Assembly: GCA_013306675.1 (NCBI GenBank)
Contig: JABLUY010000360.1
Coordinates: 1-27,493, forward strand
Direction of reading: 5' to 3'
From: Thraustochytrium sp. TN22
Lineage: Eukaryota > Sar > Bigyra > Thraustochytrida > Thraustochytriidae
Length of the DNA: 27,493 nucleotides
This document shows positions 1-9,792 of the stretch, piece after piece. The notes beneath the pieces are model-generated. The model ran no database searches. It was not told the origin of the DNA and worked only from the letters and a program-made list of their open reading frames with translations. A program made the translations under genes and the position numbers. Every line of letters begins with the position of its first letter. The stretch's first letter is position 1.

Positions 1-3000
1 CAGGCGCGCGTGGCCAAGGTCAGCAACCGCGGCGACTGCGTCGGCGCCTATGCGCACGGCTCGCTCTGCGTCGCTGTATTGATCTTCACCGTCGTCGACC
101 TCCGCTTCTCCTTGAGTCGGCACACGGCGTCCTCCGCGCGTTGCGGTCTGCGGACGCTGGCGACTCGGCGCACGCGGCTTGCGGTCCTGCTGAAGCGCGG
201 CGATCTGCTGCTCGAGCACCTTGGCACCGCTGCTGTCGGAGCTGTCCTCCTGAAAAATAGCAAGGTCCTGGCTCATCGTGGAGTCACTGCTCATGAGATC
301 CGGGTCGCCAGGTTGGAAAGCCTCGTCGTCCTCGACGGCCTCGTCGACCTCGCAGTCCTCCTCGTGGCCCTTTTGCTCCTCCTCATTGTCGAGAAGCCGG
401 TGCACGCTGGCAAGCGAGAGCTGGCGCGCGTCCACCGTGAAGTGGCCGGGCGCTGTGTTGAGGCGCTGCTGCGGCTGGCGAAAGGAGTCCGCCATGGGGT
501 TCCTGGAGGCGGCGAGCTGCGGTTCGGCCAGGACGGACCGCGCCTTGAGGTCAGCCGAGGACCTCCGCGCCGTGGGCCCTAGCGGCTGCCATTGGATGCG
601 GATCAGGCGGTGCGCCGCGCGGTCCGAGAAGTCGAAGGTGCTGGCCGCGTTGGAGGCGTCCACCTTGCGCTGAGCCGCGTCTTGGCGCGCCAGGCGCACT
701 TCGGTCTGTGCGAGCGCCGTGCGCAGGCGATCCAGGCGAAGGTTACGGTCCTCCTCCCACACGCTGGCGTCCTCGGCAACCGAGACGCCCGAGCGCCGCA
801 GCAGCGTGGCAAAGGGCCCACTCGAGGCGCGCTCCACCGCGGCTCCGGCACGCAGGGCAACGTGGAACCAGGGCGAGCGCAGCTCCTCGTACGCGATGCG
901 GGCAGCCGCCTCGGACACCGTGGGCGCGCCCGCGACACGGTCCGCAAAGTCCTTGAGCGCCGCCCGCGCCTGCCTCCGCTTCTCGGCGAGCCGCGCCTGC
1001 AGCTGGCGCACAAGCTCGGCCTCAGGCGCGTCCGCCAGGGTCTCTGGGCCAACTCGTGCGCAAGCTGTCTGGACTTTGCGTGCCAGCGCATCGGCCCGCT
1101 GTATGGCCGCCAGCACGGGCGCAGGCACACTGTGCCGAAAGAGCTGCGCCTCGTGCAGGCTCGTCTCGTGGCGGCGCAGCATGTGCTCGATGCGGCTCAC
1201 GTGGAAGTCGATGGCTCGCAGGCGCATTACGCCCGGGCGCTGCGCGCGCAGGACCTGCAAGTCCCGCAGACGCTCCAGGTAAATGGCGGCCAGCATGTTG
1301 CCAAAGTCGAGCCAGGAATCCAGCTTGCGCACGAAGCCCGTGTCCACGGCGCTCAGCAGCTTGTACAGGTCCTGCTTGCTCAGGCCGGTGTCCAGGCCGG
1401 ACAGGTAGCGCACGAACTCGGCCGCCGAGGCCCCGCGCGGGAAGACCGCCGCCGGGTGCGCGCCTTCGCTCTCCAGCGCGTCCACGATGACACCCAAGGT
1501 CTCGCGCAGCCACTGGCGGTCGTTGCGGGAGGGCGCCACGAGCTCGGCAGGGCCTGTGGGTGCGCCTGCGGCCGCGCCCGTGCCCTTGGCGCCCTCGGCG
1601 CCCTCGGCGCTTGCACTGCCCTCCTCCATGACGCCGTCTGTGAGCCGTATGATGCGGCGCCGAAAGGCCTGGACGAAGCGGTCCTTGGAGATCTCGGTGC
1701 GGCCGCCGCCCAGGAGGCTAAAGACCGCATCGAACTGGGCCCAGGCCAGCTTGATGCCCAGCGTGCGCCGCAGGCCCGTGGCCAGCGCCTTGCGGTTAAG
1801 AGCCAGCGGCGCATCCTCGCGCAGCTGGCCCGTGAAGCAGACCTCGGCGAGCGCATCGAAGAACTGGCCCAGCGAGGCCGGCATGCGCGTCGCCTGCAGC
1901 GTGTCGGCGATGGTGCGCGCGATGATCACCATGCACTCCTCGGTCGTGGCGCCATCCGGCACGCGGTACAGCTTGGGCGCCTTGGCCGCCTTGGCCGCCA
2001 CGGCCGGGGAGGCTGCTGTTGCCTTGGCACCGACCCGGCCGCCCTCCGCGCCGCCACGCACGCAGTCCACCATCGCGGACGGGCTCACAGGGTCCGCGTA
2101 CTCGCGCGTGGGCGAGCGCAGCTTTAGGTGGTGCGAGCGCATGCCGAGTTGCGTGCGCACGGAGAGGCGGTGGCGCGAGCTCTGGCCCGGGCGCACGTCG
2201 CCGCTGATGATCGACCAGCCGTCCTGGCCGGCCACAAAGGCGGTCAGGAGCTCCTGTTCGTTGGTCATGAAGCAAAGCAGCGGCTTCGAGAAGACGTAGC
2301 GATCCTCGTCCAGCAGGCCCTGCGCGAACTCGCGCTCTTCGGGCGGTTTGCTGTGCTTGACCACGGCCGGGCTTGCGGGCCGCGAGCCAGGGTGCGGGCG
2401 CGCCACGGCCCAAGCCGCGCCGCAGTACGACTGCAGCTCGCAGCCGGCAAAGTCGAGCTTGAAGAATGTGCTCTGCCGCGCGCCCGGTAGTCCCGGCACG
2501 CAGGCGAAGCCCGAGTGCACAGCCAACTGCGGCAGCGTGAGCTCCACGCGCCCAGACGTTGTGCGGTGCGCGCCCTGCTCCCGGCACGCGTGCCAGAGCG
2601 CGCGGCTCGCGCGAAGCACGTCGTCTTGCCCAAGCCAGCTCGGTGGCACTTCCGTCACCCAGAGCGACTGCAGGCCGTCCGGCGAGCGGATGCGCGCCAC
2701 GACCTGGCGCGCCTCAATGATGCGGTTTGCCACCGCGTTCGACGTGCGCGGTGTCTGCTCGTGCAGCTGGTACATGGACAGCACCGAGGCGGTGGGGCCC
2801 ACGCGACTGGACCGGATGCAGACGCCGCGGAAGCGACGCACCGGGAGGTTTCGGATCGCCGAGCTTGCCAGCTCCAGCTCCTGTGGCTCGGTCTCCGGGC
2901 CGACACGCACGACGCTCCGGGCGGCATCCAGCTCGTGCTGGAACGGCACGAAGGACGGCAGCTCCAGCGTCACAGCGGTGGCCGCCTCGGACGGCAGACC

Positions 3001-6000
3001 GAAGCCGCCCTGCAGCGAGCCAACGCTGTAGCACTGCAGCGGGCCCCAGTACCGACTCAGCGGCATGTGGGCGCCGGGAGGAATGTAGCGCTCACCGTCG
3101 CTCGTGCCCACGCTGTCCTCTGGGACCAGCAGGTGCATGCCGCGCAGCGCGTGACACGCCGTCGAAACGTCGACCACGTCGCGGCCGTCGAGCTCGAGGC
3201 CCAGACGCAGCAGGTCGTGGTCTTCGCCGGGCGGTCGTCGCGGCGGCGTCACCGCAGCGGAAGTGGCGGAGGCCACGGCGGACGCCACCGCAGCGCGGGC
3301 GGGACCCGCGGCAGGCGCCAATGTGCGCACCTTGGTGATGCGCCGCGTGAGCCCGCGGTTTGCGCCACTGGCGTTCACCACGTGCATGCCGACCACCTCG
3401 CTCGCGCGGACCAGCTGCCGCACGTGCGCGCTGTAGAGGCTAGCGTGCAAGCGCTCGCGGTCCGCCGGGCGAAGCGCCTTGAGCTTTTGCGTCAACTGCG
3501 TGGACCCGCTCAGGTGGCTCTTCGGGTGCAGGAGCGGCGGCGCGAGCGAGAGCTCAGCGGTCCCGCTGATGTTGGCGTCCTCGCGCTGCAACCACGCGTT
3601 CATGTCGAGGGCGTGGAAGGTGGCAAAGGAGTCGAGCGCGTCGCTAAAGGGCGCCTGGTCGCGCAGGTTGCGCATCCAGCGCACCGAGCCGGTCACCTCC
3701 GGCGACAGCTCCAAGTCGTCGGGCAGAACAGCGGCGCCAAAGGCCGCCGTGCGCGCATGCAGGAGGCCCGGCGTGTCGGAGACGCCAGCGCGGACGCGCT
3801 CCCGCGCCGCGTTAATGGCGAGGGTCACGCAAATGCTGTCGGTGAACACGCTGGCCTGGTTCACGATGCTCCACTGCAGGCCGACCAGGGCGTTGCGCGT
3901 GGCATGGTTAGGCGGCGGGAATCGCTCCATGGCGCGCAGGATCCGGGCCTCCAGGCACGGCAGCTCCCACACGATGGGCACTGGCGGGCGGGCGACGACC
4001 GGATCCAGCGTCAAGGCCGGCGCCCCGGAGATCGTCGGCGCCGCGAGGGAGAGCATGGCCGAGGGCGCAGCGCTCGAGCTCTCGCTGGTTTCCGTGGCAG
4101 ATGGCAGCCAGTCCATGTTGTCGTCGTCATCTTCGTAGGTGTCGTCGTCCTCGTCGTTGTTATCGTAAGCGCCCCCCTCCTCGTGCTCGTCCTGCGCGTT
4201 GGCGCCATTCTCCGCGTCGTCAAAATCGTCCGCGTAGTCATCATCTTCGTCCCCCCCATCCTCTGCCTGTCGGCCCCGCGTGCCGTCCTCGTCGTCGAGA
4301 TCGTCTTGCTCGGGTTTGGCGTCCCTGCGAGTCGGCGGCCTGCCGTGGTGGGCGGGCGCCGTGAAGGGCCTCGTCGCCAGGGTCTCGGCGGGGCTCGCGG
4401 AGAGCGCTGCGCGGATGCTGTCCATCTCGGCGTCGACCTGCGCCTGCAGAGCGCCGTCCGCCAGGACCGGATCAACATCCATGCTCAGGTGTTCCGCGGC
4501 GATGCGAACCACCGCCACGAAGCGCGCCTTCGTGATGCTGCCCACGTCAGCCGTGTCGAAGACGCGCCACAGCCGGAAGCGTTCCTTGGCGGCGAGCTTG
4601 CCGCGACTCACGCCCTCCTCCTGGAGGATGGCGCTTACAACGCGGCCGAAGTCGCCCACGGACACAGAGCCGTCAAGGTTGGCGTCGAAGGCCGCGTACG
4701 CCTGGTCCAGCGGGAGACTGGTCCTGAGAATGGCGCGAATGACGCGCCGAAGCACGTGCCCAATCGCGTCCGCCTCCGGAGACCGCTCGCGCGTCCACCA
4801 GAAGCCCTGCCGCAGACCGGTCTGCGCGGTGCCGGGACGCGTGTCGGTGCCCGCTAGATGGCGCGGCGACTTTGTGATGCGGCACATGTCCTGGGCGTCG
4901 TCGTTGATCCAACGCACCACGCCACCGCCAGCGCGCGCGATGCGGGCCAGGGCGCCGTGCGAGTTGTCCACCTCGGGCCCGAGGACGGTGACATTGACGA
5001 CCACGGTGCAGCCGCCGACCTTGGGAATCACGCAGGACCGCACGCGGGTGCTGGGGCTCGCCGGGTAGCGAGCTCCGGAGGAGGAGGCACCAGGGTTGGC
5101 AGCAGCGACACCGGGAGCACCAGCGGCCTGATTGGGGCCGCGAATAAGTTTAGCGAGCGTGTGGCCTTTGAGCGCCTGCAGGGCGCACCGGTGCCGCTGG
5201 CGGCCGGACGCGGAGGAGGACTCCATATCCTCCATTGCGCAAATGAGGCAGACCTCGCTGACGGCGTCACGGTCCAAGATGTCCAGGACGATTGCGCGCA
5301 AGACGCGCGGCGCCTGAGTCGCGAATGACTTCGCCTCGGACCTCTCCGGAGGCGTGCGCTCGCGCTGCTGTAGCTGGCGTTGCAGAAAGCCTTCGATCTG
5401 AGTCACCGTCTCGGACGTGAGCCGCGTGCACCGCTCTTGCCACTTGACAACCCGGACGCCGTCTCCGAAAAGCACAAGGTTGACCTTGTTGGTGCAGCCG
5501 GCATCCGCGCGCCTGCGTAGCGAGACCAGCACCTCCTCGATGGCAAAGCGGGCACGTGACTGGCCCGACGTCATGAGGGCGCGTACCATGCCTGGCGAGA
5601 GGTCGATCACGACAACGAAGGTACTCATGTCTTCGATGCGACCCAGCAGTGCGCTAGGCGGCGCGACCGGCAAGGCGCCGGCAATAGGGTGATGCGATGT
5701 CTCGGCGGGCGTCCGCTGGCGGTGTCTTGCGACGCCACCGTTCGATCGCGCGGGCCGCGCACTCTGCGGCCGCGTCGGCTTTCCGGGCGTTGTGGCCTTC
5801 TGGTGCTGCGGTCCGGCTTGCGACGCGCGGGCCTCAAAGTAGGCGCAAAAGGCGTCTCCGTGGAGCATGAGGTCGTCCGCGCGTGCGTCGAGCCCCATGC
5901 CGTGAAGGATCGGGTAGAGATCCTGGTGCGCGAGGTGCGGGGCGACGCCCTGCAACCTGCGCAGCGCCTCGGCGACCGAGAGCGCCGGCTTGCCCTCCCA

Positions 6001-6519
6001 GAGCGACTGCGGGGTGCGGTTCTGGGCGCGGAAGCCTTCGCTCAGGCTGCGGATGGCGGCCGCCTCGCGGTCCAGGTCGGAGTCCGCGGCCACAGGCGCT
6101 GCGCTTCGGCGCAAGGCGGTGAAGTCGTGCGCAAAGTCGAACTGGCCATCGCCGTTGCGGTCGAGCCGCGCGAAGATGACGGCACGGAGTGCCCGCGGTA
6201 CCTCGACGCCTAGGTTTCGCGCGAGGCTCTCAAAGAGCTCCTTCTTGCGCAGCGGCCTCGCCAGCGCGCGATGATTCGGATACTGCAGCCTCAGAAACGC
6301 CGCCTCCGTGTGCGGCACCTTCTCCACGGCCGCCGCGATCCTCCTCTCCCACCGCAGCACCTCATCTTCCGCGCCCCGCTCCTCCGTGTCCTTCTTCCCC
6401 TTCCACTTCTTGCCGTCCTCCTCCACCTCCTCGTCCTCCTCCTCCTCCCACGTCTCGTCCGCGCGCGAGAGGCCGTCCAGCACCGCCAGGTCCGCCTCGA
6501 CCTGGCCGCGGCTCGCCAT
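1..6519 (-). CDS. Giant vWA-like / EF-hand protein, 3' end missing at left window edge
   Basis: The minus frame read from the ATG at 6519 has no stop down to base 1, giving 2173 codons with the C-terminus outside the window. An in-frame TGA at 6610-6612 bounds it upstream and 6519 is the only ATG after that stop. Visible order: acidic N-terminus (about residues 20-40); an EF-hand-like loop DRNGDGQFDFAH at 120-131, whose last position is not acidic; a vWA-like Rossmann region from about 300 to 540, beginning VVVIDLSPGM (D306, S308), so the metal site is only partly kept, and ending ARAGGGVVRWINDD; a second EF-hand loop DANLDGSVSVGD at 612-623 with a degenerate partner near 655; a highly acidic linker at about 735-805; a long unrecognised middle; a possible degenerate EF-hand near 1594-1615; and another acidic stretch near 2040-2076. 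No signal peptide or membrane segment was seen. A calcium-responsive scaffold is a guess; the function is unknown. It is divergent from the glycosyltransferase gene. Confidence 0.85.
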   Translation of the reverse strand, partial: MASRGQVEADLAVLDGLSRADETWEEEEDEEVEEDGKKWKGKKDTEERGAEDEVLRWERRIAAAVEKVPHTEAAFLRLQYPNHRALARPLRKKELFESLARNLGVEVPRALRAVIFARLDRNGDGQFDFAHDFTALRRSAAPVAADSDLDREAAAIRSLSEGFRAQNRTPQSLWEGKPALSVAEALRRLQGVAPHLAHQDLYPILHGMGLDARADDLMLHGDAFCAYFEARASQAGPQHQKATTPGKPTRPQSARPARSNGGVARHRQRTPAETSHHPIAGALPVAPPSALLGRIEDMSTFVVVIDLSPGMVRALMTSGQSRARFAIEEVLVSLRRRADAGCTNKVNLVLFGDGVRVVKWQERCTRLTSETVTQIEGFLQRQLQQRERTPPERSEAKSFATQAPRVLRAIVLDILDRDAVSEVCLICAMEDMESSSASGRQRHRCALQALKGHTLAKLIRGPNQAAGAPGVAAANPGASSSGARYPASPSTRVRSCVIPKVGGCTVVVNVTVLGPEVDNSHGALARIARAGGGVVRWINDDAQDMCRITKSPRHLAGTDTRPGTAQTGLRQGFWWTRERSPEADAIGHVLRRVIRAILRTSLPLDQAYAAFDANLDGSVSVGDFGRVVSAILQEEGVSRGKLAAKERFRLWRVFDTADVGSITKARFVAVVRIAAEHLSMDVDPVLADGALQAQVDAEMDSIRAALSASPAETLATRPFTAPAHHGRPPTRRDAKPEQDDLDDEDGTRGRQAEDGGDEDDDYADDFDDAENGANAQDEHEEGGAYDNNDEDDDTYEDDDDNMDWLPSATETSESSSAAPSAMLSLAAPTISGAPALTLDPVVARPPVPIVWELPCLEARILRAMERFPPPNHATRNALVGLQWSIVNQASVFTDSICVTLAINAARERVRAGVSDTPGLLHARTAAFGAAVLPDDLELSPEVTGSVRWMRNLRDQAPFSDALDSFATFHALDMNAWLQREDANISGTAELSLAPPLLHPKSHLSGSTQLTQKLKALRPADRERLHASLYSAHVRQLVRASEVVGMHVVNASGANRGLTRRITKVRTLAPAAGPARAAVASAVASATSAAVTPPRRPPGEDHDLLRLGLELDGRDVVDVSTACHALRGMHLLVPEDSVGTSDGERYIPPGAHMPLSRYWGPLQCYSVGSLQGGFGLPSEAATAVTLELPSFVPFQHELDAARSVVRVGPETEPQELELASSAIRNLPVRRFRGVCIRSSRVGPTASVLSMYQLHEQTPRTSNAVANRIIEARQVVARIRSPDGLQSLWVTEVPPSWLGQDDVLRASRALWHACREQGAHRTTSGRVELTLPQLAVHSGFACVPGLPGARQSTFFKLDFAGCELQSYCGAAWAVARPHPGSRPASPAVVKHSKPPEEREFAQGLLDEDRYVFSKPLLCFMTNEQELLTAFVAGQDGWSIISGDVRPGQSSRHRLSVRTQLGMRSHHLKLRSPTREYADPVSPSAMVDCVRGGAEGGRVGAKATAASPAVAAKAAKAPKLYRVPDGATTEECMVIIARTIADTLQATRMPASLGQFFDALAEVCFTGQLREDAPLALNRKALATGLRRTLGIKLAWAQFDAVFSLLGGGRTEISKDRFVQAFRRRIIRLTDGVMEEGSASAEGAEGAKGTGAAAGAPTGPAELVAPSRNDRQWLRETLGVIVDALESEGAHPAAVFPRGASAAEFVRYLSGLDTGLSKQDLYKLLSAVDTGFVRKLDSWLDFGNMLAAIYLERLRDLQVLRAQRPGVMRLRAIDFHVSRIEHMLRRHETSLHEAQLFRHSVPAPVLAAIQRADALARKVQTACARVGPETLADAPEAELVRQLQARLAEKRRQARAALKDFADRVAGAPTVSEAAARIAYEELRSPWFHVALRAGAAVERASSGPFATLLRRSGVSVAEDASVWEEDRNLRLDRLRTALAQTEVRLARQDAAQRKVDASNAASTFDFSDRAAHRLIRIQWQPLGPTARRSSADLKARSVLAEPQLAASRNPMADSFRQPQQRLNTAPGHFTVDARQLSLASVHRLLDNEEEQKGHEEDCEVDEAVEDDEAFQPGDPDLMSSDSTMSQDLAIFQEDSSDSSGAKVLEQQIAALQQDRKPRAPSRQRPQTATRGGRRVPTQGEAEVDDGEDQYSDAERAVRIGADAVAAVADLGHARL

Positions 6520-6882
6520 CTCGGGACGGGGCGTCCACGGCGTCCTCCGCCGCCGCCGCTGCGCGTCTCGATCTGCCGTCTCGACCGCGACCGGCCTCTG
6601 CGAAGTGCTTCAACTTGAAGCCTTCGGCGCCGCCGTCGAGCGCGTGCAGCAGCGTCACCGCAGGCAGTCACTGCGCGAACCGAGATGTCCGTTGGAGGAT
6701 ACCGTGCACGCTATCGGCGGATCCGAAGATCTGATGGAATCCGAAGGCGAGGAACCCCGCCGGGCCGACGAAGAGCAAGCCGAGCCAAGCCACCGAGCGC
6801 CTGACTGCAAGGCTGGGATGCAGTGCAGAGCCCCAACCGAGCAAAGCGCCCCCTGCGCCAGCGGCCCCGCGGACGCCCAGCC
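6520..6882. other. Divergent intergenic region (likely bidirectional promoter)
   Basis: These 363 bases separate the start codons of the giant minus-strand gene and the plus-strand glycosyltransferase gene. I see GC-rich sequence with CCG/CGG-rich stretches next to the minus-strand start, no clear TATA box and no additional gene. Promoter activity for both genes is inferred from position only. Confidence 0.5.
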
Positions 6883-8310
6883 ATGGCGGCCGCACGGGCG
6901 GCAGCGCTGGCGGTGGTGGTGCAGCTGCTGGCGCTGGCGCTGGCGCTGGCGCTGAGCGCGGGGCTGGCGCACGCCGACGAGGCCGAGGCGGCGCGCGTGA
7001 GGGCGTACGCGGCGCAGCACGGCGCGCTGCCGGTGGTGCTGCTGTGCCACCGGCGCGTGCACGAGCTCCGCGACGCGCTGCGGTCGCTGCTGGCGGTGCG
7101 CGGCGTGGACCCGCGCGGCGTGCTGGCGGCGCAGGACGGCCAGGACCCGGCCGTGGCGGCCGTCGTGCGGGATGGCTTTGGCGTGGCGCTCGTGCAGCGC
7201 CGCGAGCAGGACACGGAAACGGAACCGAGGCACGCCGCGAGGGACGTGGCGAGCGCGAGCCCGGCCGCGCGCATCGCCGCGCAATACAGGTTTGCCGTGG
7301 ACGCGGGCTTTGCGAGGTTTGCGGACGCGCCGGCGATCATCCTCGTGGAGGATGACCTGGAGTTCTCGCCGGACTTTGCAGAGTTTCTGACGCGCGCCAC
7401 GGAGGTCGTCGCTCTGGACGACTCGCTCTGGATCGCGAGCGCATGGAACGACAACGGGTACCGTGGCGTGGCGCGCGATGCCAAGCGCGTCCTGCGCACG
7501 GACTACTTCCCGGGCCTGGGCTGGACCATGCTGCGCTCGCTGTGGCGTGGGGAGCTGCGCGCCCGCTGGCCTGTGGACCACTTTGACTGGTTCCTACGCA
7601 AGGACGAGGTCTCGCGGGGCAGGGAGTGCCTTCAGCCGGAGGTGCCCCGCGTTTACCATCGCGGGTGGACGGGGAGCTTCATGAACTTCGATCAGCACGT
7701 GCGGCGGTTCGCGGGCATTCGGCGCAACCGCGACCCTGGCCTGGAGTGGTCATTCCAAGATGTCCGCCGCGGCTTGCTCTCCGTCTACGAGGCGAGCTTC
7801 GCGCTGACGCTGTCGCTGCGCGCCTGGCACGTGCGCCACGGGGCGGACCTTGTCGGGCCGCTGACGTGGCTGCCGGGCGCGGTCTTGGTTGTGTGGCACC
7901 GGTCGAGTCCCGACCCGCACCAAGCGAGTCGCTTCCGGCCGCTCGCGCGCCGGCTCGGCATCTGGGACCAGATGCGGCGCGGCGCCCGGCACGGCGTGCA
8001 CGAGCTGTGGTACCGCAACGCGCGCGTGATCCTGGTGAATGTCTTCAACCCGGAAGAGCACGCTGAGCGGGTGCAGGCACGGCGTACTTCGCTGCCCCGA
8101 TTAGGGGCGGAGGACCTCGCTCGGCCGACTTTTGCTGGCTCGCTCTGGGCGGAGCGCATGCCGTTCGGCGTGCGCATCTTCGCGTCCGGACGGGAGGTCG
8201 CGAACGAAATGGACGAGGCTGGTGGTGTTCCAGACGATGCGGGTGGGCCCGTGTGCGAGCTGCGAGCACCCCCACCGCCGCCGCGGCGTCGAACTAGCCG
8301 TGAGTCGTAG
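6883..8310 (+). CDS. GT13-family glycosyltransferase (GnT-I / POMGnT1-like)
   Basis: This 475-residue protein resembles alpha-1,3-mannosyl-glycoprotein 2-beta-N-acetylglucosaminyltransferase, the Golgi enzyme that adds GlcNAc from UDP-GlcNAc to N-glycan cores. It has a hydrophobic N-terminal segment (about residues 5-30, anchor or signal). Visible landmarks are VVLLCHRR (51-58), the metal/nucleotide motif EDD in IILVEDDLEFSPDF (156-158), ASAWNDNGY (185-193), YFPGLGWTML (208-217), HFDWFLR (233-239), GRECLQPEVPR (246-256) and NFDQH. The family usually has two adjacent aspartates before the tryptophan in the WDDW motif; here only the first is kept. The start at 6883 is preferred over 6803-6882 in-frame alternatives such as 6823 because it has a good ATG context (GCCATGG) and places the hydrophobic segment at the N-terminus. 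It converges on the transporter gene with a gap of only 105 bases. A POMGnT1-like role is the main alternative. Confidence 0.88.
   Translation: MAAARAAALAVVVQLLALALALALSAGLAHADEAEAARVRAYAAQHGALPVVLLCHRRVHELRDALRSLLAVRGVDPRGVLAAQDGQDPAVAAVVRDGFGVALVQRREQDTETEPRHAARDVASASPAARIAAQYRFAVDAGFARFADAPAIILVEDDLEFSPDFAEFLTRATEVVALDDSLWIASAWNDNGYRGVARDAKRVLRTDYFPGLGWTMLRSLWRGELRARWPVDHFDWFLRKDEVSRGRECLQPEVPRVYHRGWTGSFMNFDQHVRRFAGIRRNRDPGLEWSFQDVRRGLLSVYEASFALTLSLRAWHVRHGADLVGPLTWLPGAVLVVWHRSSPDPHQASRFRPLARRLGIWDQMRRGARHGVHELWYRNARVILVNVFNPEEHAERVQARRTSLPRLGAEDLARPTFAGSLWAERMPFGVRIFASGREVANEMDEAGGVPDDAGGPVCELRAPPPPPRRRTSRES
6928..6951 (+). repeat. In-frame hexamer repeat (CTGGCG)4 in the signal-anchor
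   Basis: Four exact CTGGCG units followed by CTG encode alternating Leu-Ala in the hydrophobic N-terminal segment of the glycosyltransferase. Because the unit is six bases, length changes would keep frame and alter only the length of the hydrophobic stretch. Confidence 0.9.
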
Positions 8311-8415
8311 TCAGCTTCGAAAGATGTGATTGCACGTGTAGGATATAGTTCTGGCGGCGGTTGGTTGGGGCCATCTTCATCGCGGCAGCTTCGTCGCGGC
8401 ACGCTCGCGAGAGCA

Positions 8416-9792
8416 TCACGGCACGAGCTTGCCGCTGTAGCGGCAGTAGCGGTGAAAAACCAAGGCGGCGGCGAAGAAGTTGAGGGCCATGGCGAAGAAG
8501 ACGTGGTGCCAAGAGCCGGAGGCCTCCTTGATGAAGGCGACCATGGGCACACCGATGATGCCGGCGAAGGCGGCAATGGTGTTGGAGATGGACTGCAAGC
8601 GCCCAACGTACTCGGGCGCGGCGATGTCTAGCTTGGCTGCGTCGTAACCAGCGACAGGTCCCGACCCGTTGCAGGCGAGAGCGAGGCACATACAGACCAT
8701 GGAGGTGGAGGCCCATGTGGAGCCCGCGAGCATCAACATAAAGACACCTGCGCTGATGAAGCCCGTGACGGAGGCGGTGCGGCGCACGGCGTCGAGCGGG
8801 AGGGTTCCCCGCGCGACAAACCCGTCCACGTGTGCCGAGGTGAACGCGATGGCGATGCCCATGGTCACATACGGTAAGCAAGAGACTGCGAGAGAGGACC
8901 CGCTGAGGCCGTAGACCTCCTCAAAGTAGGTGGGCATCCAGCTCATGAGGACGTAGACGCCGACGTTGTTGCAAAAGTGCGCAAAGTAGATCGCGGCGCA
9001 TACCTTGTTGCAAAGCATTTTGCGTGTCTGCTTCCAGAAGCCGACGTCGGACCCCTTGGGGGGCGCTGTCTTGGGCGATGCGGGCACCGGCCGGGCCGGT
9101 GGGCAGCACGGGAAGAGGTGCGTGTCTCCGTCGGGCGCATCGATGTAGACTGAAAAGTACACCCAAAAGACGACCCAGACGAGGCCCAGGCCGCCGAAAA
9201 AGTAAAAGACCGCGGACCAGTGGTAGCGCTGCATGAGCACGGGCGACACGGCGAAGGAGAAGACGGCGCCGAAGAAGACCCCGACGTTGATGGCACCGAG
9301 TGCGCGTGAGCGCTCCTCAGCCGGCACGCGCGCAGCAAAGAGATGGTAAATGACCGGGAACGCGCTTCCTTCGCAGACGCCGAGCGCCATGCGGCCCATG
9401 ACCACGTACAGATGTGAGTGGTGCGCGAGCAGCGGCACGATCAGCGTGGACAGGCTCCAGGTGAGGCTAGCAAAGGCCAGCACGACGTGACCTCCGTAGC
9501 GCTGCGCCACGAAGGCACTCGGTATCTGCGACCAGATGTAGCCCCAGAAGAAGGCGGCTAGCACCGAGGCGCGCTGATGCAAATCCCAATCGAGCTCCTT
9601 GGCCATGTCCGTGATGGCCACGCTCAGATTGACGCGGTCGCAGTAGCTCAGTGCTGTACACAGGCTGCACAGCACGATGAGCAGCCGTCGTCGCTTTGTC
9701 GCCACTGTCGCCGAGCCGCCATGGTGCAGCTCGCGCAGGCCCTCGACGACCTCCGGCGCCGCATCTGCATCGCGCACGTGGCGCTTGTTCAT
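8416..9792 (-). CDS. SLC17/PHT4-like major facilitator anion transporter, copy 1
   Basis: This is a complete 458-residue MFS protein of the anion:cation symporter (SLC17) group, whose members move phosphate, ascorbate, organic anions or sialic acid across plasma, vacuolar or plastid membranes. Family marks are SYCDRVNLSVAITDMAKEL in the first membrane helix and following loop, AAFFWGYIWSQIP, LGVCEGSAFPVIYHLFA, ERSRALGAINVGVFFGA, and ALACNGSGPVAGYDAAKLD in the C-terminal half. About 12 hydrophobic segments are spread over the length, with a Pro-rich cytoplasmic loop near the middle (about residues 230-255). A short Arg/Lys-rich hydrophilic tail precedes helix 1, with no clear targeting peptide. 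The ATG at 9792 agrees with the start chosen for the paralogue. Substrate cannot be read from the sequence. It is the downstream member of a same-strand tandem pair. Confidence 0.95.
   Translation of the reverse strand: MNKRHVRDADAAPEVVEGLRELHHGGSATVATKRRRLLIVLCSLCTALSYCDRVNLSVAITDMAKELDWDLHQRASVLAAFFWGYIWSQIPSAFVAQRYGGHVVLAFASLTWSLSTLIVPLLAHHSHLYVVMGRMALGVCEGSAFPVIYHLFAARVPAEERSRALGAINVGVFFGAVFSFAVSPVLMQRYHWSAVFYFFGGLGLVWVVFWVYFSVYIDAPDGDTHLFPCCPPARPVPASPKTAPPKGSDVGFWKQTRKMLCNKVCAAIYFAHFCNNVGVYVLMSWMPTYFEEVYGLSGSSLAVSCLPYVTMGIAIAFTSAHVDGFVARGTLPLDAVRRTASVTGFISAGVFMLMLAGSTWASTSMVCMCLALACNGSGPVAGYDAAKLDIAAPEYVGRLQSISNTIAAFAGIIGVPMVAFIKEASGSWHHVFFAMALNFFAAALVFHRYCRYSGKLVP

Noticed and set aside
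592-4857. Long plus-strand open frames (592-2127 and 2515-4857), 511 and 780 codons
   Set aside because: They lie in exact codon register opposite the giant minus-strand gene. The minus reading gives vWA and EF-hand motifs, whereas the plus reading is Arg/His/Ala-rich without domains. This is the usual mirror effect in GC-rich genes.
6655-7581. Minus-strand frame of 308 codons overlapping the glycosyltransferase
   Set aside because: Antisense to a gene with clear GT13 motifs; sequence is His/Arg-rich and featureless.
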